This document shows, in pieces, positions 16,153 through 23,666 of a stretch of DNA of 64,000 nt. The stretch's first letter is position 1. Each line of letters begins with the position of its first letter. The translations under genes and the position numbers were made by a program. This stretch comes from Streptomyces sp. CB01373 (GTDB lineage Bacteria > Actinomycetota > Actinomycetes > Streptomycetales > Streptomycetaceae). Under the pieces are notes generated by a model that saw only the letters and a list, made by a program, of their open reading frames with translations, searched no databases and was not told the origin of the DNA. The stretch covers positions 27,702 through 91,701 of the forward strand of contig NZ_NNBK01000027.1 in the NCBI RefSeq assembly GCF_002803075.1, written 5' to 3'.

Positions 16153-16881
16153 GTGCCTCAGACTGTGCTCCTCGCCGAAGACGACCGTGCCATCCGTCAC
16201 GCCCTCGAGCGTGCCCTGACGCTGGAGGGCTACGACGTGACGGCGGTCGCCGACGGCGTCGAGGCACTCGCCCACGCCCACAAGAGTCCGCCGGACGTCC
16301 TCCTCCTCGACGTGATGATGCCGGGCATCGACGGACTCCAGGTCTGCCGGGTGCTGCGCGCCGAGGGCGACCGCACCCCGATCCTCATGCTCACCGCCCT
16401 GGTGGAGACCGCCGACCGGATCGCCGGCCTGGACGCCGGCGCCGACGACTACGTCGTCAAGCCGTTCGACGTCGAGGAGGTCTTCGCCCGGCTGCGCGCC
16501 CTGCTGCGCCGCACCAGCCCGGTCGCGGTGGGCGCGGGTGGCGCGGGGGACGTACCGGCGAAGGAGCCGCAGGTGCCCGAGCGGCAGATCGAGGCGGCCG
16601 GGATCCGCATGGACCTCCAGGCCCGCCGGGTGTGGCGGGGCACGCGCGAGCTGGAGCTGACCCGCACCGAGTTCGAACTCCTCGAACTGCTCGTCCGCAA
16701 CGCCGGGATCGTGCTGGACCACTCCACCATCTACGACCGCATCTGGGGCTACGACTTCGGCCCCGGTTCCAAGAACCTCGCCGTCTACGTCGGCTACCTG
16801 CGCCGCAAGCTCGACGAGCCGAACGCGCCGCAGCTCATCCACACCGTCCGAGGCGTGGGCTACGTGCTCCGGGAGGACTGA
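16153..16881 (+). CDS. OmpR/PhoB-family response regulator
   Basis: The product is 242 residues from GTG 16153. The receiver domain (1-120) has the acidic pair E9/D10/D11, phospho-acceptor D53 in LLLDVMMPG, a Thr in MLTAL and the Lys in VVKPFD. A 30-residue linker leads to a winged-helix DNA-binding domain (LTRTEFELLELLV through VRGVGYVL). It is activated by the histidine kinase encoded immediately downstream with no spacing, so the pair is one operon. Targets and signal are unknown. Confidence 0.93.
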   Translation: MPQTVLLAEDDRAIRHALERALTLEGYDVTAVADGVEALAHAHKSPPDVLLLDVMMPGIDGLQVCRVLRAEGDRTPILMLTALVETADRIAGLDAGADDYVVKPFDVEEVFARLRALLRRTSPVAVGAGGAGDVPAKEPQVPERQIEAAGIRMDLQARRVWRGTRELELTRTEFELLELLVRNAGIVLDHSTIYDRIWGYDFGPGSKNLAVYVGYLRRKLDEPNAPQLIHTVRGVGYVLRED

Positions 16882-18405
16882 GTGGGCCGCCTCGCGCGGC
16901 TGCTGGACAGACCGCGGCCCCGGCTGTCGTCGCTGCGGACCACGTTCGCGGTGTCGTTCGCCGCGGTGACCGCGGCTGTCACCGTCCTTGTCGGCATCCT
17001 GTCGTACAACTCCGCCGCCCGGCTGGTGCGGGTGGACCAGCAGTCGGTGTTCACGCAGGTCGTGCAGGACGTACGGGACGAGGTGCGGCGCTACCAGCTG
17101 ATGCCCGCGGACTTCACCTCCTCCCGTCCCGGGCACGAACTGGTCCGGCCCAACCGCACCAACGTGCAGGTGCTCGGCGCCCACGGCGAGATCGTCGACC
17201 ACGGGACTCCGCCGCTGCCCGTGACCGCCGGGGACAAGTCCGTCGCCGCCGCCGCCAAGGCCGGCAGGGTCGTCGAGTACAAGGACGTGCACGTCGAGGG
17301 CGAGGTGTACCGGGTCGCGACGGTCGCCCTCGGCAGCGGCCACGGCGCCGTGCAGGTCGCCCAGGAGTTCAGCGACACCGAGGACCTGCTGCACGCGCTT
17401 CAGCAGCGCACGCTGATCCTGATGGTCGCCGTGGTGGTCGCGGCCGGTCTGTGCGGCTGGTGGCTGGCCCGCCGCATCACACGCCGGCTGGTGATCCTCA
17501 CCTCAGCCGCCGAGGGCGTCGCCCGTACCCGGCGGCTCGGCGTCGAGGTGCCCGTCACCGGCTACGACGAGGTGGGCCGCCTCGGCCGCTCCTTCGACCG
17601 CATGCTGGGCCGGCTCGCCCAGTCCGAGGAGGACCAGCGCCGCCTGGTCCAGGACGCGGGCCACGAGCTGCGGACCCCGCTGACCTCCCTGCGCACCAAC
17701 ATCTCCCTGCTGCGCCGCATCGACGAACTGCCGCCCGCCACCCGCGAGGAACTGGTCGCCGACCTGACCCAGGAGGCCCGCGAGCTGACCGACCTGGTCA
17801 ACGAACTGGTCGACCTCGCGGCCGGTCAGTCCGACTCCGAGCCCGTGCAGCGGGTCGACGTCGCCGACATCGCCTGGGACGTCGCGGGACTGGCGCGTCG
17901 GCGCAGCGGACGCGACATCGTGGTCCGCTCCAGCGGCGACACCACGATCCAGGGCCGGCCGGGCATGCTCCAGCGGGCCATCTCCAACCTCGTGGAGAAC
18001 GCCACCAAGTTCGACAGCGAGGGCAAGGCGCCCATCGAGATCGCCGTCGCCGGGCCCGCCCTCCCCCAAGCTCTCGGCTTCGCTCGAGCAGGGGGGACCC
18101 CCATGGGCCTGGTCCGCGTCGAGGTCCTCGACCGCGGGCCCGGTATCGCCGCGGCCGACCTGATACGTGTCTTCGACCGTTTCTACCGCGCCGCCGACGC
18201 CCGTTCCCTGCCCGGTTCCGGCCTCGGTCTGTCCATCGTCCGTGAGGTGGCTCTGGCTCATGGCGGCGCGCCGTTCGCCTTCCGCCGTGAGGGCGGCGGA
18301 TCGGTGATCGGGTTCACGGCGGGAGCGGAACGGGGCCACCAGGACAGGGGCGGAACGGCGAACGGGTCCCACGGCCCGGGCCGGGGCGGGGGCCGCGGGG
18401 CCTGA
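16882..18405 (+). CDS. Sensor histidine kinase with an in-frame repeat insertion
   Basis: This membrane kinase partners with the preceding regulator; its GTG directly follows that stop. The product is 507 residues: TM1 about 21-42, an extracellular sensor loop to about 175, TM2 about 176-195, HAMP 196-248, phospho-acceptor His261 in DAGHELRTPLTSL, N box ISNLVENATKF (about 368), G1 box LDRGPGI (about 416) and G2 box GSGLGLSIV. Residues about 393-408 (ALPQALGFARAGGTPM), between N and G1 boxes, are encoded by a dispersed-repeat-like sequence and are absent from the normal Bergerat fold spacing. The last 40 residues are Gly-rich. Whether ATP binding survives the insertion is unknown; the frame is maintained. 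Confidence 0.92.
   Translation: MGRLARLLDRPRPRLSSLRTTFAVSFAAVTAAVTVLVGILSYNSAARLVRVDQQSVFTQVVQDVRDEVRRYQLMPADFTSSRPGHELVRPNRTNVQVLGAHGEIVDHGTPPLPVTAGDKSVAAAAKAGRVVEYKDVHVEGEVYRVATVALGSGHGAVQVAQEFSDTEDLLHALQQRTLILMVAVVVAAGLCGWWLARRITRRLVILTSAAEGVARTRRLGVEVPVTGYDEVGRLGRSFDRMLGRLAQSEEDQRRLVQDAGHELRTPLTSLRTNISLLRRIDELPPATREELVADLTQEARELTDLVNELVDLAAGQSDSEPVQRVDVADIAWDVAGLARRRSGRDIVVRSSGDTTIQGRPGMLQRAISNLVENATKFDSEGKAPIEIAVAGPALPQALGFARAGGTPMGLVRVEVLDRGPGIAAADLIRVFDRFYRAADARSLPGSGLGLSIVREVALAHGGAPFAFRREGGGSVIGFTAGAERGHQDRGGTANGSHGPGRGGGRGA
18061..18105. repeat. Dispersed hairpin repeat inserted in the kinase gene
   Basis: The segment contains CCCCC at 18063-18067 and GGGGGG at 18091-18096 as outer arms, with GCTC/GAGC inside and an ACCCCCAT tail. 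I recognise this from memory as a short element scattered through Streptomyces genomes, mostly between genes. Here it contributes 48 nt in frame. Confidence 0.65.
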
Positions 18406-18439
18406 GACGGGACACCCGCGGGGGACAGGGCCGGCCGAC

Positions 18440-18505
18440 GGGATCCGACCTCCGGAAGGCGCGCCGCCCGGGAAGTCGCGCCGGCCGGGAAGTCGCGCCG
18501 GCCGC
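18440..18505. repeat. Short tandem repeat between kinase and MprF-like genes
   Basis: A 17-bp unit (CCGGGAAGTCGCGCCGG) occurs twice in tandem in the 107-bp gap between the convergent kinase and lysyltransferase genes. It may form part of a terminator-like structure. Confidence 0.5.
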
Positions 18506-18512
18506 GTGTCTG

Positions 18513-20330
18513 TCAGGAAGGCGTGTCGGCGTACTCTCCGGCGGGCCGGGACTCCCTGCGGCGGGTGAGGGACGGCAGGGCGGGCGGGGTGAGGAAGCCC
18601 TCGGCGCGGGCGCTGGCGAGGCCGATGCGCGGGATGTCGCTGCTCTTGGCGAACAGCAGGAAGCGGGGCTCCCAGACCGGCCGGTACTTGGCGTTGGCGC
18701 GGTACAGCGACTCGATCTGCCACCAGCGGGAGAAGAAGGTGAGCACCGAGCGCCACAGCCGCAGCACCGGCCCGGCGCCGAGCCGTGCCCCGCGTTCGAA
18801 GACCGAGCGGAACATGGCGAAGTTCAGCGACACCCGCCGCACCCCGAACTCCCCGGCGCGCAGCAGTAGTTCGACCACCATGAACTCCATCAGGCCGTTC
18901 TCGCCGTCGCGGTCGCGTCGCATCAGGTCCAGCGAAAGCCCGTGCTCGCCCCACGGGACGAAGCTCAGCAGCGCCCGCGGCACCCCGTCGGCGTCCCGGC
19001 ACTCCAGCATCACGCAGCGGCCGTCGGCCGGATCGCCCAGCCGTCCCAGCGCCATGGAGAAGCCGCGCTCGGTGGCGCCGTCGCGCCAGCGGTCGGCGCG
19101 TTCGACGAGCAGGGCCATCTCCTCGTCGGGGATGTCCTCGTGCCGGCGGACGCACACGGTGTAGCCGGCCCGGCGGACCCGGTTGTGGGCCTGCCGCACG
19201 ACGCGCATGGCGCGGCCCTCCAGGCTGAAGTCGGCGACGTCGACGACGGCCTCGTCGCCGAGTTCGAGGGCGTCCAGGCCGTGCCGGGCGTAGATCGTGC
19301 CGGCCTCCTCGCTCGCGCCCATCACGGCGGGCGTCCAGGCGTGCCGGCGGGCCTCGGCCAGCCAGGCGTCGATGGCGCCGGGCCATGCCTCCGGGTCGCC
19401 GATGGGGTCGCCGGAGGCCAGGCTGACCCCGCCGACGACGCGGTAGGCGACGGCGGCCTTGCCGGTGGGGGAGAAGATCGCGGCCTTGTCGCGGCGGAGC
19501 GCGAAGTAGCCGAGGGAGTCCCGTTCGCCGTGCCTGTCGAGCAGTTCGCGCAGCCGCTTCTCGTCCTCCTCGCCGAGCAGGGCGCGGCCGCGCGGGGAGC
19601 GGAAGCAGGCGTACAGGACGAGCAGGAAGGTCGCCGCCATCGAGACGTTGATGGTGATGTCGACCCAGTGGGGCACGTGCACGGCCGGGACGCGCTCGGC
19701 GAGCGGGCCGACGCTGACGCCGCGCAGCAGGACGTAGACGATCCGCTGGGCCAGGGAGGCGCCGCCGTGTGCCTTGTTGGTGGCGTCCACCAGCAAGGTG
19801 CCGAGGCCCGCGCTGACGAGGAGGCCGCAGGCGCCGACGGCGAGGGCGAGTCTCGGGTTGGAGCGGTCGCCGACGGCGTGGAACTCGCGCCGGCCGATCA
19901 GCAGCGCGGTCACGAAGAGGCCGGTGAGCGCGGCGGAGACCCAGTTGAAGACGTGGTCGTTGAACCGGTCCTGGGTCAGCGCGAGGACGTAGAGGGCGAA
20001 CAGGGGCCCGGCGAGAAGCATGTTGAACGCCCAGGCGGCCCGTTTGCGGCGCCGCATCACCACGGCGAGGAACAGCGCGAGGGCCGCGGAGACCAGGCCG
20101 GCGGTGGCCAGGTACGGAGTGAAGAACTCACCGCCGTTGTGCTCGTGGACCTCCTCGCGGAACGGCAGCGAGAGCACCGCGACGATGTTGAGCACCGCGA
20201 GCAGCCGCAGGTACCAGACGGTGGCGGCGGCGGCCCGCTCCCGTGGCCGGAGGCCCGGCGAGGGACGTGCGGAGGCGTCGGCGGCACGCTGGGCGGGAAC
20301 GACGGGAGACTGCGGCTGCTGTGCGGTCAT
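18513..20330 (-). CDS. MprF-like phosphatidylglycerol lysyltransferase (DUF2156)
   Basis: The protein is 605 residues. The N-terminal half has about six to seven hydrophobic segments (from WYLRLLAVLNIVAVLSLPF to WVDITINVSMAATFLLVLYA). The C-terminal half is a double GNAT-like domain of the DUF2156 type (GVSLASGDPIGDPEAW, then LSFVPWGEHGLSLDLMRRDR, and FRSVFERGARLGAGPVLR). Such enzymes transfer lysine from Lys-tRNA to phosphatidylglycerol, lowering surface charge and resisting cationic peptides. ATG 20330 gives a GAGGTGA site about 10 nt upstream; an ATG at 20438 would add 36 unlike residues. Two inverted repeats upstream suggest regulation shared with the next gene. Confidence 0.85.
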   Translation of the reverse strand: MTAQQPQSPVVPAQRAADASARPSPGLRPRERAAAATVWYLRLLAVLNIVAVLSLPFREEVHEHNGGEFFTPYLATAGLVSAALALFLAVVMRRRKRAAWAFNMLLAGPLFALYVLALTQDRFNDHVFNWVSAALTGLFVTALLIGRREFHAVGDRSNPRLALAVGACGLLVSAGLGTLLVDATNKAHGGASLAQRIVYVLLRGVSVGPLAERVPAVHVPHWVDITINVSMAATFLLVLYACFRSPRGRALLGEEDEKRLRELLDRHGERDSLGYFALRRDKAAIFSPTGKAAVAYRVVGGVSLASGDPIGDPEAWPGAIDAWLAEARRHAWTPAVMGASEEAGTIYARHGLDALELGDEAVVDVADFSLEGRAMRVVRQAHNRVRRAGYTVCVRRHEDIPDEEMALLVERADRWRDGATERGFSMALGRLGDPADGRCVMLECRDADGVPRALLSFVPWGEHGLSLDLMRRDRDGENGLMEFMVVELLLRAGEFGVRRVSLNFAMFRSVFERGARLGAGPVLRLWRSVLTFFSRWWQIESLYRANAKYRPVWEPRFLLFAKSSDIPRIGLASARAEGFLTPPALPSLTRRRESRPAGEYADTPS

Positions 20331-20331
20331 G

Positions 20332-20345
20332 GGTGACACGTCACC
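20332..20345 (-). promoter_or_regulatory. Palindrome overlapping the ribosome site of the MprF-like gene
   Basis: GGTGAC-AC-GTCACC is a perfect 6-bp-arm inverted repeat directly before ATG 20330. On the coding strand the AGGTGA ribosome site is one arm, so an RNA hairpin or bound protein could block translation. Confidence 0.45.
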
Positions 20346-20451
20346 TCGGAGCGGGCCGGGCAAACCGGCGGGTACGGAACCGGCGGGGGCCAGGGGACCC
20401 AGGGGGACAGCCGGACGGACGAGCGGCCGTACGTCCATGGCGATGGCGCCG

Positions 20452-20470
20452 ACCCTACGGTCTGTAGGGT
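20452..20470. promoter_or_regulatory. Inverted repeat ACCCTAC-N5-GTAGGGT (copy 1)
   Basis: Perfect 7-bp arms with a 5-nt spacer, about 120 nt upstream of the MprF-like start. The same CCCTAC-N5-GTAGGG pattern recurs before the adjacent small membrane protein gene. It is likely the operator of a shared regulator. Confidence 0.6.
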
Positions 20471-20590
20471 AACGGGGCCGGGTCGGCTCCTTGTCCGTTG
20501 TGCGTACGGAAAAGGTAAGGAAAGGGAACGAAGACGCGAGGCGGTGCGGGACCGGGTCCCGCTCGGTGGCGATCGGGGCGCGGCCGGTCC

Positions 20591-20638
20591 CTAGGGCCTC
20601 TCGTTTGGATCAGGCCTGATCCAAACGAAAGACCCTAG
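20591..20638. terminator. 48-nt near-perfect palindrome, terminator and probable dispersed repeat
   Basis: The central 28 nt (20601-20628, centred on CAGG/CCTG) form a perfect palindrome. The outer CTAGGG/CCCTAG arms extend it to 24 bp with two mismatches that would be G-U pairs in RNA. It supplies the TAG stop of the upstream minus gene and would terminate it. I recall similar TTTGGATCA-containing palindromes as abundant in Streptomyces intergenic DNA. Confidence 0.75.
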
Positions 20639-20982
20639 TCGGTGGGGAGCGAGGCCCGTGTGCGCCGGGCCTCGGCGGGAGAGCGGCGCGGTCCGCCGCC
20701 CGCGGCCGCGCGTCTGCGGGACGCCGTCAGCAGCCACGCCAGGTTGCCCACCGCCGCACCGGCCGCCACCGTGGCGACAATCACCCCGGCCGTGGCGAAA
20801 CCGGCCCGGAACAGCCGCGGCCGCGGGTTGAGGCTGTGCAGCCCGAAGCCGCACAGCAGATAGACCCCGACGGCGGCGGCGGTGAGACTGACGACGAGCA
20901 GGACGACGGTCGGCCCGAGCCCGCCCTGCGCGTTCTCCCCGGGCGAAGCACCGGGCCGCCCCGTAGCGCGTGCTTCCTGCAT
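20635..20982 (-). CDS. Small two-TM membrane protein
   Basis: The product is 115 residues: a short Gly-rich cytoplasmic start, a hydrophobic helix at about 22-45 (GPTVVLLVVSLTAAAVGVYL), a loop (GLHSLNPRPRLFR), a second helix at about 60-85, and a basic tail. I do not recognise the family. An operator-like repeat identical in pattern to that of the MprF-like gene lies about 40 nt upstream, so the two genes are probably co-regulated, perhaps in an envelope-stress response (inference). Confidence 0.7.
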   Translation of the reverse strand: MQEARATGRPGASPGENAQGGLGPTVVLLVVSLTAAAVGVYLLCGFGLHSLNPRPRLFRAGFATAGVIVATVAAGAAVGNLAWLLTASRRRAAAGGGPRRSPAEARRTRASLPTD

Positions 20983-21021
20983 GGGTCCCCCGTCGATGGT
21001 TGAATGGCGAGCCGACCCCCT

Positions 21022-21038
21022 ACAGTACGTAGGGCCGC
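21022..21038. promoter_or_regulatory. Inverted repeat CCCTAC-N5-GTAGGG (copy 2)
   Basis: Perfect 6-bp arms and a 5-nt spacer, upstream of the 20982 start. It matches copy 1 at 20452-20470 in arm sequence and spacing while the spacers differ, as expected for a protein binding site. Confidence 0.6.
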
Positions 21039-21154
21039 TGCCGGAGGGAAACCCGTTCGGTCACCGGCCGTGTCCGGCCGCAACGCCATCGTCACCTTCG
21101 GCCGTGCCTCGCTGCCCCGGCAGGGGTCCGCCGGACTGTGCTACCGTTTTGGTG

Positions 21155-21184
21155 TTGCAGTTGTGGTACCCATGAACCTATGTG
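21155..21184 (+). promoter_or_regulatory. Candidate promoter of cold-shock gene 1
   Basis: TTGCAG at 21155-21160 and TATGTG at 21179-21184 are 18 nt apart. The region TTGCAGTTgtGGTaCCC closely matches the upstream region of the second cold-shock gene, which supports function. Confidence 0.45.
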
Positions 21185-21204
21185 CGCCTGACGGGAATGT
21201 TTCT

Positions 21205-21251
21205 CAGAGGCGCATTATTTGTTTTTCCGGCATCTCCGGATGGGGCCTCTG
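21205..21251 (+). promoter_or_regulatory. Structured 5' UTR of cold-shock gene 1
   Basis: CAGAGGC (21205-21211) pairs with GCCTCTG (21245-21251), enclosing an inner TCCGG/CCGGA hairpin. The structure ends 8 nt before the AGAAGGAG ribosome site, a layout suited to temperature-dependent translation control, as in cspA mRNAs. Confidence 0.45.
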
Positions 21252-21270
21252 CCTACAGAAGGAGAAAGTC

Positions 21271-21474
21271 ATGGCACAGGGAACCGTGAAGTGGTTCAAC
21301 GCCGAAAAGGGTTTCGGCTTCATCCAGCAGGACGGCGGCGGCCCCGACGTCTTCGCCCACTACTCGAACATCGCGACCCAGGGCTTCCGTGAGCTCCAGG
21401 AGGGTCAGCGGGTCTCGTTCGACGTCACGCAGGGCCAGAAGGGCCCGCAGGCGGAGAACATCGTCCCCGCCTGA
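21271..21474 (+). CDS. Cold-shock protein (CspA family)
   Basis: This is a 67-residue single-stranded nucleic acid-binding OB-fold protein. RNP1 is KGFGFIQQ and RNP2 is VFAHYS, both intact. CspA-type proteins act as RNA chaperones or antiterminators. The ATG has a strong AGAAGGAGAAA site and a structured leader. It is about 80% identical by eye to the second cold-shock gene at 49699-49902. The DEAD-box helicase gene follows after a terminator, a functionally apt neighbour because both remodel RNA. Confidence 0.96.
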   Translation: MAQGTVKWFNAEKGFGFIQQDGGGPDVFAHYSNIATQGFRELQEGQRVSFDVTQGQKGPQAENIVPA

Positions 21475-21496
21475 TCGCCGGGCGCGTATCTGCTCA

Positions 21497-21536
21497 CCGG
21501 GGTCGGCACCGACATGGTGCGGACCCCGGTTTGTGC
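21497..21536 (+). terminator. Terminator after cold-shock gene 1
   Basis: Arms CCGGGGTC and GACCCCGG enclose a second pairing block (GCACC/GGTGC). A T-rich run (TTTGTGCTGTTT) follows, a conventional intrinsic terminator. Some read-through into the helicase gene is possible. Confidence 0.7.
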
Positions 21537-21563
21537 TGTTTCGAGGAAGGCAGACTCCACCGC

Positions 21564-23303
21564 ATGTCCCGCAGACCCCAGAAGCCGAACAACCGGCGAG
21601 CCTCGTCCCGTCCGTCGTCGCCCTCGTCGCCGTCCGCGCCGAGGGAGTTCCGGCTGCCGGAAAATACGACACCCGCTCTTCCCGCCGTCGAGGACTTCGC
21701 CGCTCTGGACATGCCCGAGGAGCTGCTGAAGACCCTCACCGCGCAGGGCGTGACCACGCCCTTCCCCATCCAGGCCGCCACGCTCCCCAACTCCCTCGCG
21801 GGACGTGACCTCTTGGGGCGTGGGCGCACCGGCTCCGGCAAGACGCTCGCGTTCGGGCTGGCGCTCCTCGGGCGTACGGCCGGACTGCGCGCGCAGCCCA
21901 AGGCGCCCCTCGCGCTCGTGCTGGTGCCCACCCGTGAACTCGCCCAGCAGGTCACGGACGCGCTGACCCCCTACGCGGCGGCGGTCGACGTCCGGCTCGC
22001 CACCGTGGTCGGCGGGCTGTCCATCACGAAGCAGGCCGGTGCGCTGCGGCGCGGCGCCGAGGTGCTCGTGGCGACCCCCGGCCGGCTCAACGACCTCGTG
22101 GAGCGCGGGGACTGCGTACTCGACGGCGTACGCATCACCGTGCTGGACGAGGCCGACCAGATGACCGACATGGGCTTCCTGCCGCAGATCACCAAGCTGA
22201 TCCAGCAGGTACGGCCCGACGGGCAGCGCATGCTCTTCTCGGCCACCCTGGACCGCAACATCGACCGCCTGGTGCAGCGGTTCCTGACCGACCCGGTGGT
22301 GCACTCCGTGGACCCGTCTGCGGGCGCGGTGACGACCATGGAGCACCACGTGCTCCACGTCCAGGACGAGACCGACAAGAAGGCGGTCACCACGCGCATC
22401 GCGGCCCGTGACGGCCGGGTCATCCTCTTCCTCGACACCAAGAGGTCCGCCGACCGGCTGGCCAAGCGCCTCCTCGCCGTCGGTGTCCGCGCGGCGGCAC
22501 TGCACGGCGGCCGCTCCCAGCCGCAGCGCAACCGCACCCTGGAGCAGTTCAAGAACGGCCAGGTCACCGCGTTGGTGGCGACGAACGTCGCGGCCCGGGG
22601 CATACACGTCGACGACCTCGACCTCGTGGTGAACGTCGATCCTCCGACCGACCACAAGGACTACGTCCACCGGGGCGGCCGCACGGCTCGCGCCGGCGGT
22701 TCCGGCAGCGTGGTCACGCTCGTCCTGCCCGACCAGAAGCGGGAGGTCACCCGGCTCATGTCGGACGCGGGCATCCGCCCCCGGACGGCGAGCATCAAGT
22801 CGAGCGACGCGGAGCTGGCCACCCTCACGGGCGCCCGCGAGCCGTCCGGCGTGGCCGTCACCATCGAGATCCCCCAGCCCACGACGCCGGCATCCGGCGC
22901 CGACCGCAAGTCCGCCGCGGAACCCGGCAGGCGGCCCAGCCGCCGACGCCGGAACGGCGGCGGGAGCGGGTCGGGCCGGGGCGGTGCCGGCGGTGCGGGC
23001 GGCCGTGCCTCGGCCGGTGCGGCCGGTGGTGCCTCCGCGTCGGGGTCGGGCGGACGCGGTGGCGCCGGCCGCCGGGCGGGAGCAGGCGCGGCCAAGGGCG
23101 GCGCCGCCGGTACGGGCGGTCGCGGTTCCTCCGCCGCCGGTGGCCGCGGTTCCGACCGCCGGACCGCGACCGGCTCCGGTTCAGGCTCCGCCTCCGGTAC
23201 GCCGGCCCGCGGTTCCGGCCGCCGCCCGGCAGCCGGCGGGAACACGCGCGGCTCGTCCGGCACCGGCGGCCGGGGCTCCGAGCGCCGGGGCTCCGCCACC
23301 TAG
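21564..23303 (+). CDS. DEAD-box RNA helicase
   Basis: This ATP-dependent RNA helicase has 579 residues. All core motifs are visible: Q motif (TTPFPIQAATLP), Walker A (GRTGSGKT), PTRELA, TPGR, DEAD (VLDEADQM), SAT, and motif VI (HRGGRTARAG). The C-terminal 125 residues are Gly/Arg/Ser-rich and resemble RGG boxes, likely for unspecific RNA binding. The ATG at 21564 was chosen because the preceding codons are not conserved-looking, although a GTG at 21531 is in frame. It is probably linked to cold adaptation through its cold-shock neighbour, as for CsdA-type helicases (inference). Confidence 0.93.
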   Translation: MSRRPQKPNNRRASSRPSSPSSPSAPREFRLPENTTPALPAVEDFAALDMPEELLKTLTAQGVTTPFPIQAATLPNSLAGRDLLGRGRTGSGKTLAFGLALLGRTAGLRAQPKAPLALVLVPTRELAQQVTDALTPYAAAVDVRLATVVGGLSITKQAGALRRGAEVLVATPGRLNDLVERGDCVLDGVRITVLDEADQMTDMGFLPQITKLIQQVRPDGQRMLFSATLDRNIDRLVQRFLTDPVVHSVDPSAGAVTTMEHHVLHVQDETDKKAVTTRIAARDGRVILFLDTKRSADRLAKRLLAVGVRAAALHGGRSQPQRNRTLEQFKNGQVTALVATNVAARGIHVDDLDLVVNVDPPTDHKDYVHRGGRTARAGGSGSVVTLVLPDQKREVTRLMSDAGIRPRTASIKSSDAELATLTGAREPSGVAVTIEIPQPTTPASGADRKSAAEPGRRPSRRRRNGGGSGSGRGGAGGAGGRASAGAAGGASASGSGGRGGAGRRAGAGAAKGGAAGTGGRGSSAAGGRGSDRRTATGSGSGSASGTPARGSGRRPAAGGNTRGSSGTGGRGSERRGSAT

Positions 23304-23453
23304 TACGACGCCTCCCGCCGGCCGTCGATCCCGGCGACCAGTGCCTCGACGCGGACCTCGGTCCCGCCACCGCGCGAGCGGTCACCGTGCGAGCCCGCGG
23401 TGCCCGGCCCATGCTGTATGGGAGGGGGTGCCGCGACAGAGGGAGTGGTGGGG

Positions 23454-23666
23454 ATGCGAACCGTTGTGGACCTCACACGCTGTCAGGGCTACGCACAGTG
23501 CGTGTTCCTCGCACCCAGGATGTTCGAGCTGCACGGCGAGGAAGGACTGCTGTACACCACGGCCGTCCCCGACGACCAGGCCGAGCGCGTGCGCCAGGCC
23601 GCGGCGGCCTGTCCGGTCCAGGCCATCCTCGTGGGCGAGGAGGTGAGCCCTGATGGCCGCCGGTGA
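23454..23666 (+). CDS. [3Fe-4S]-type ferredoxin
   Basis: This 70-residue electron carrier has three cluster cysteines in the CX5C...CP pattern (Cys10 and Cys16 in RCQGYAQC, Cys54 in ACPVQAI), the arrangement of small ferredoxins that feed bacterial P450s. It overlaps the reductase gene by 14 nt and lies in the same operon as the P450, so it most likely relays electrons from that reductase to that P450. Confidence 0.92.
   Translation: MRTVVDLTRCQGYAQCVFLAPRMFELHGEEGLLYTTAVPDDQAERVRQAAAACPVQAILVGEEVSPDGRR

Larger units (their letters stand above)
20331..20634. other. 304-bp gap: operators of the MprF-like gene and terminator of the next gene
   Basis: No gene is visible. It holds a ribosome-site palindrome (20332-20345), an operator-like repeat (20452-20470), an A/G-rich stretch around 20510-20530, and most of a long palindrome (20591-20638) that ends the upstream small gene. 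Confidence 0.6.

Noticed and set aside
15076..17394. 772-residue minus-strand ORF opposite the FMN reductase, response regulator and kinase genes
   Set aside because: Real genes with catalytic motifs lie on the plus strand; the minus translation is composition-biased.
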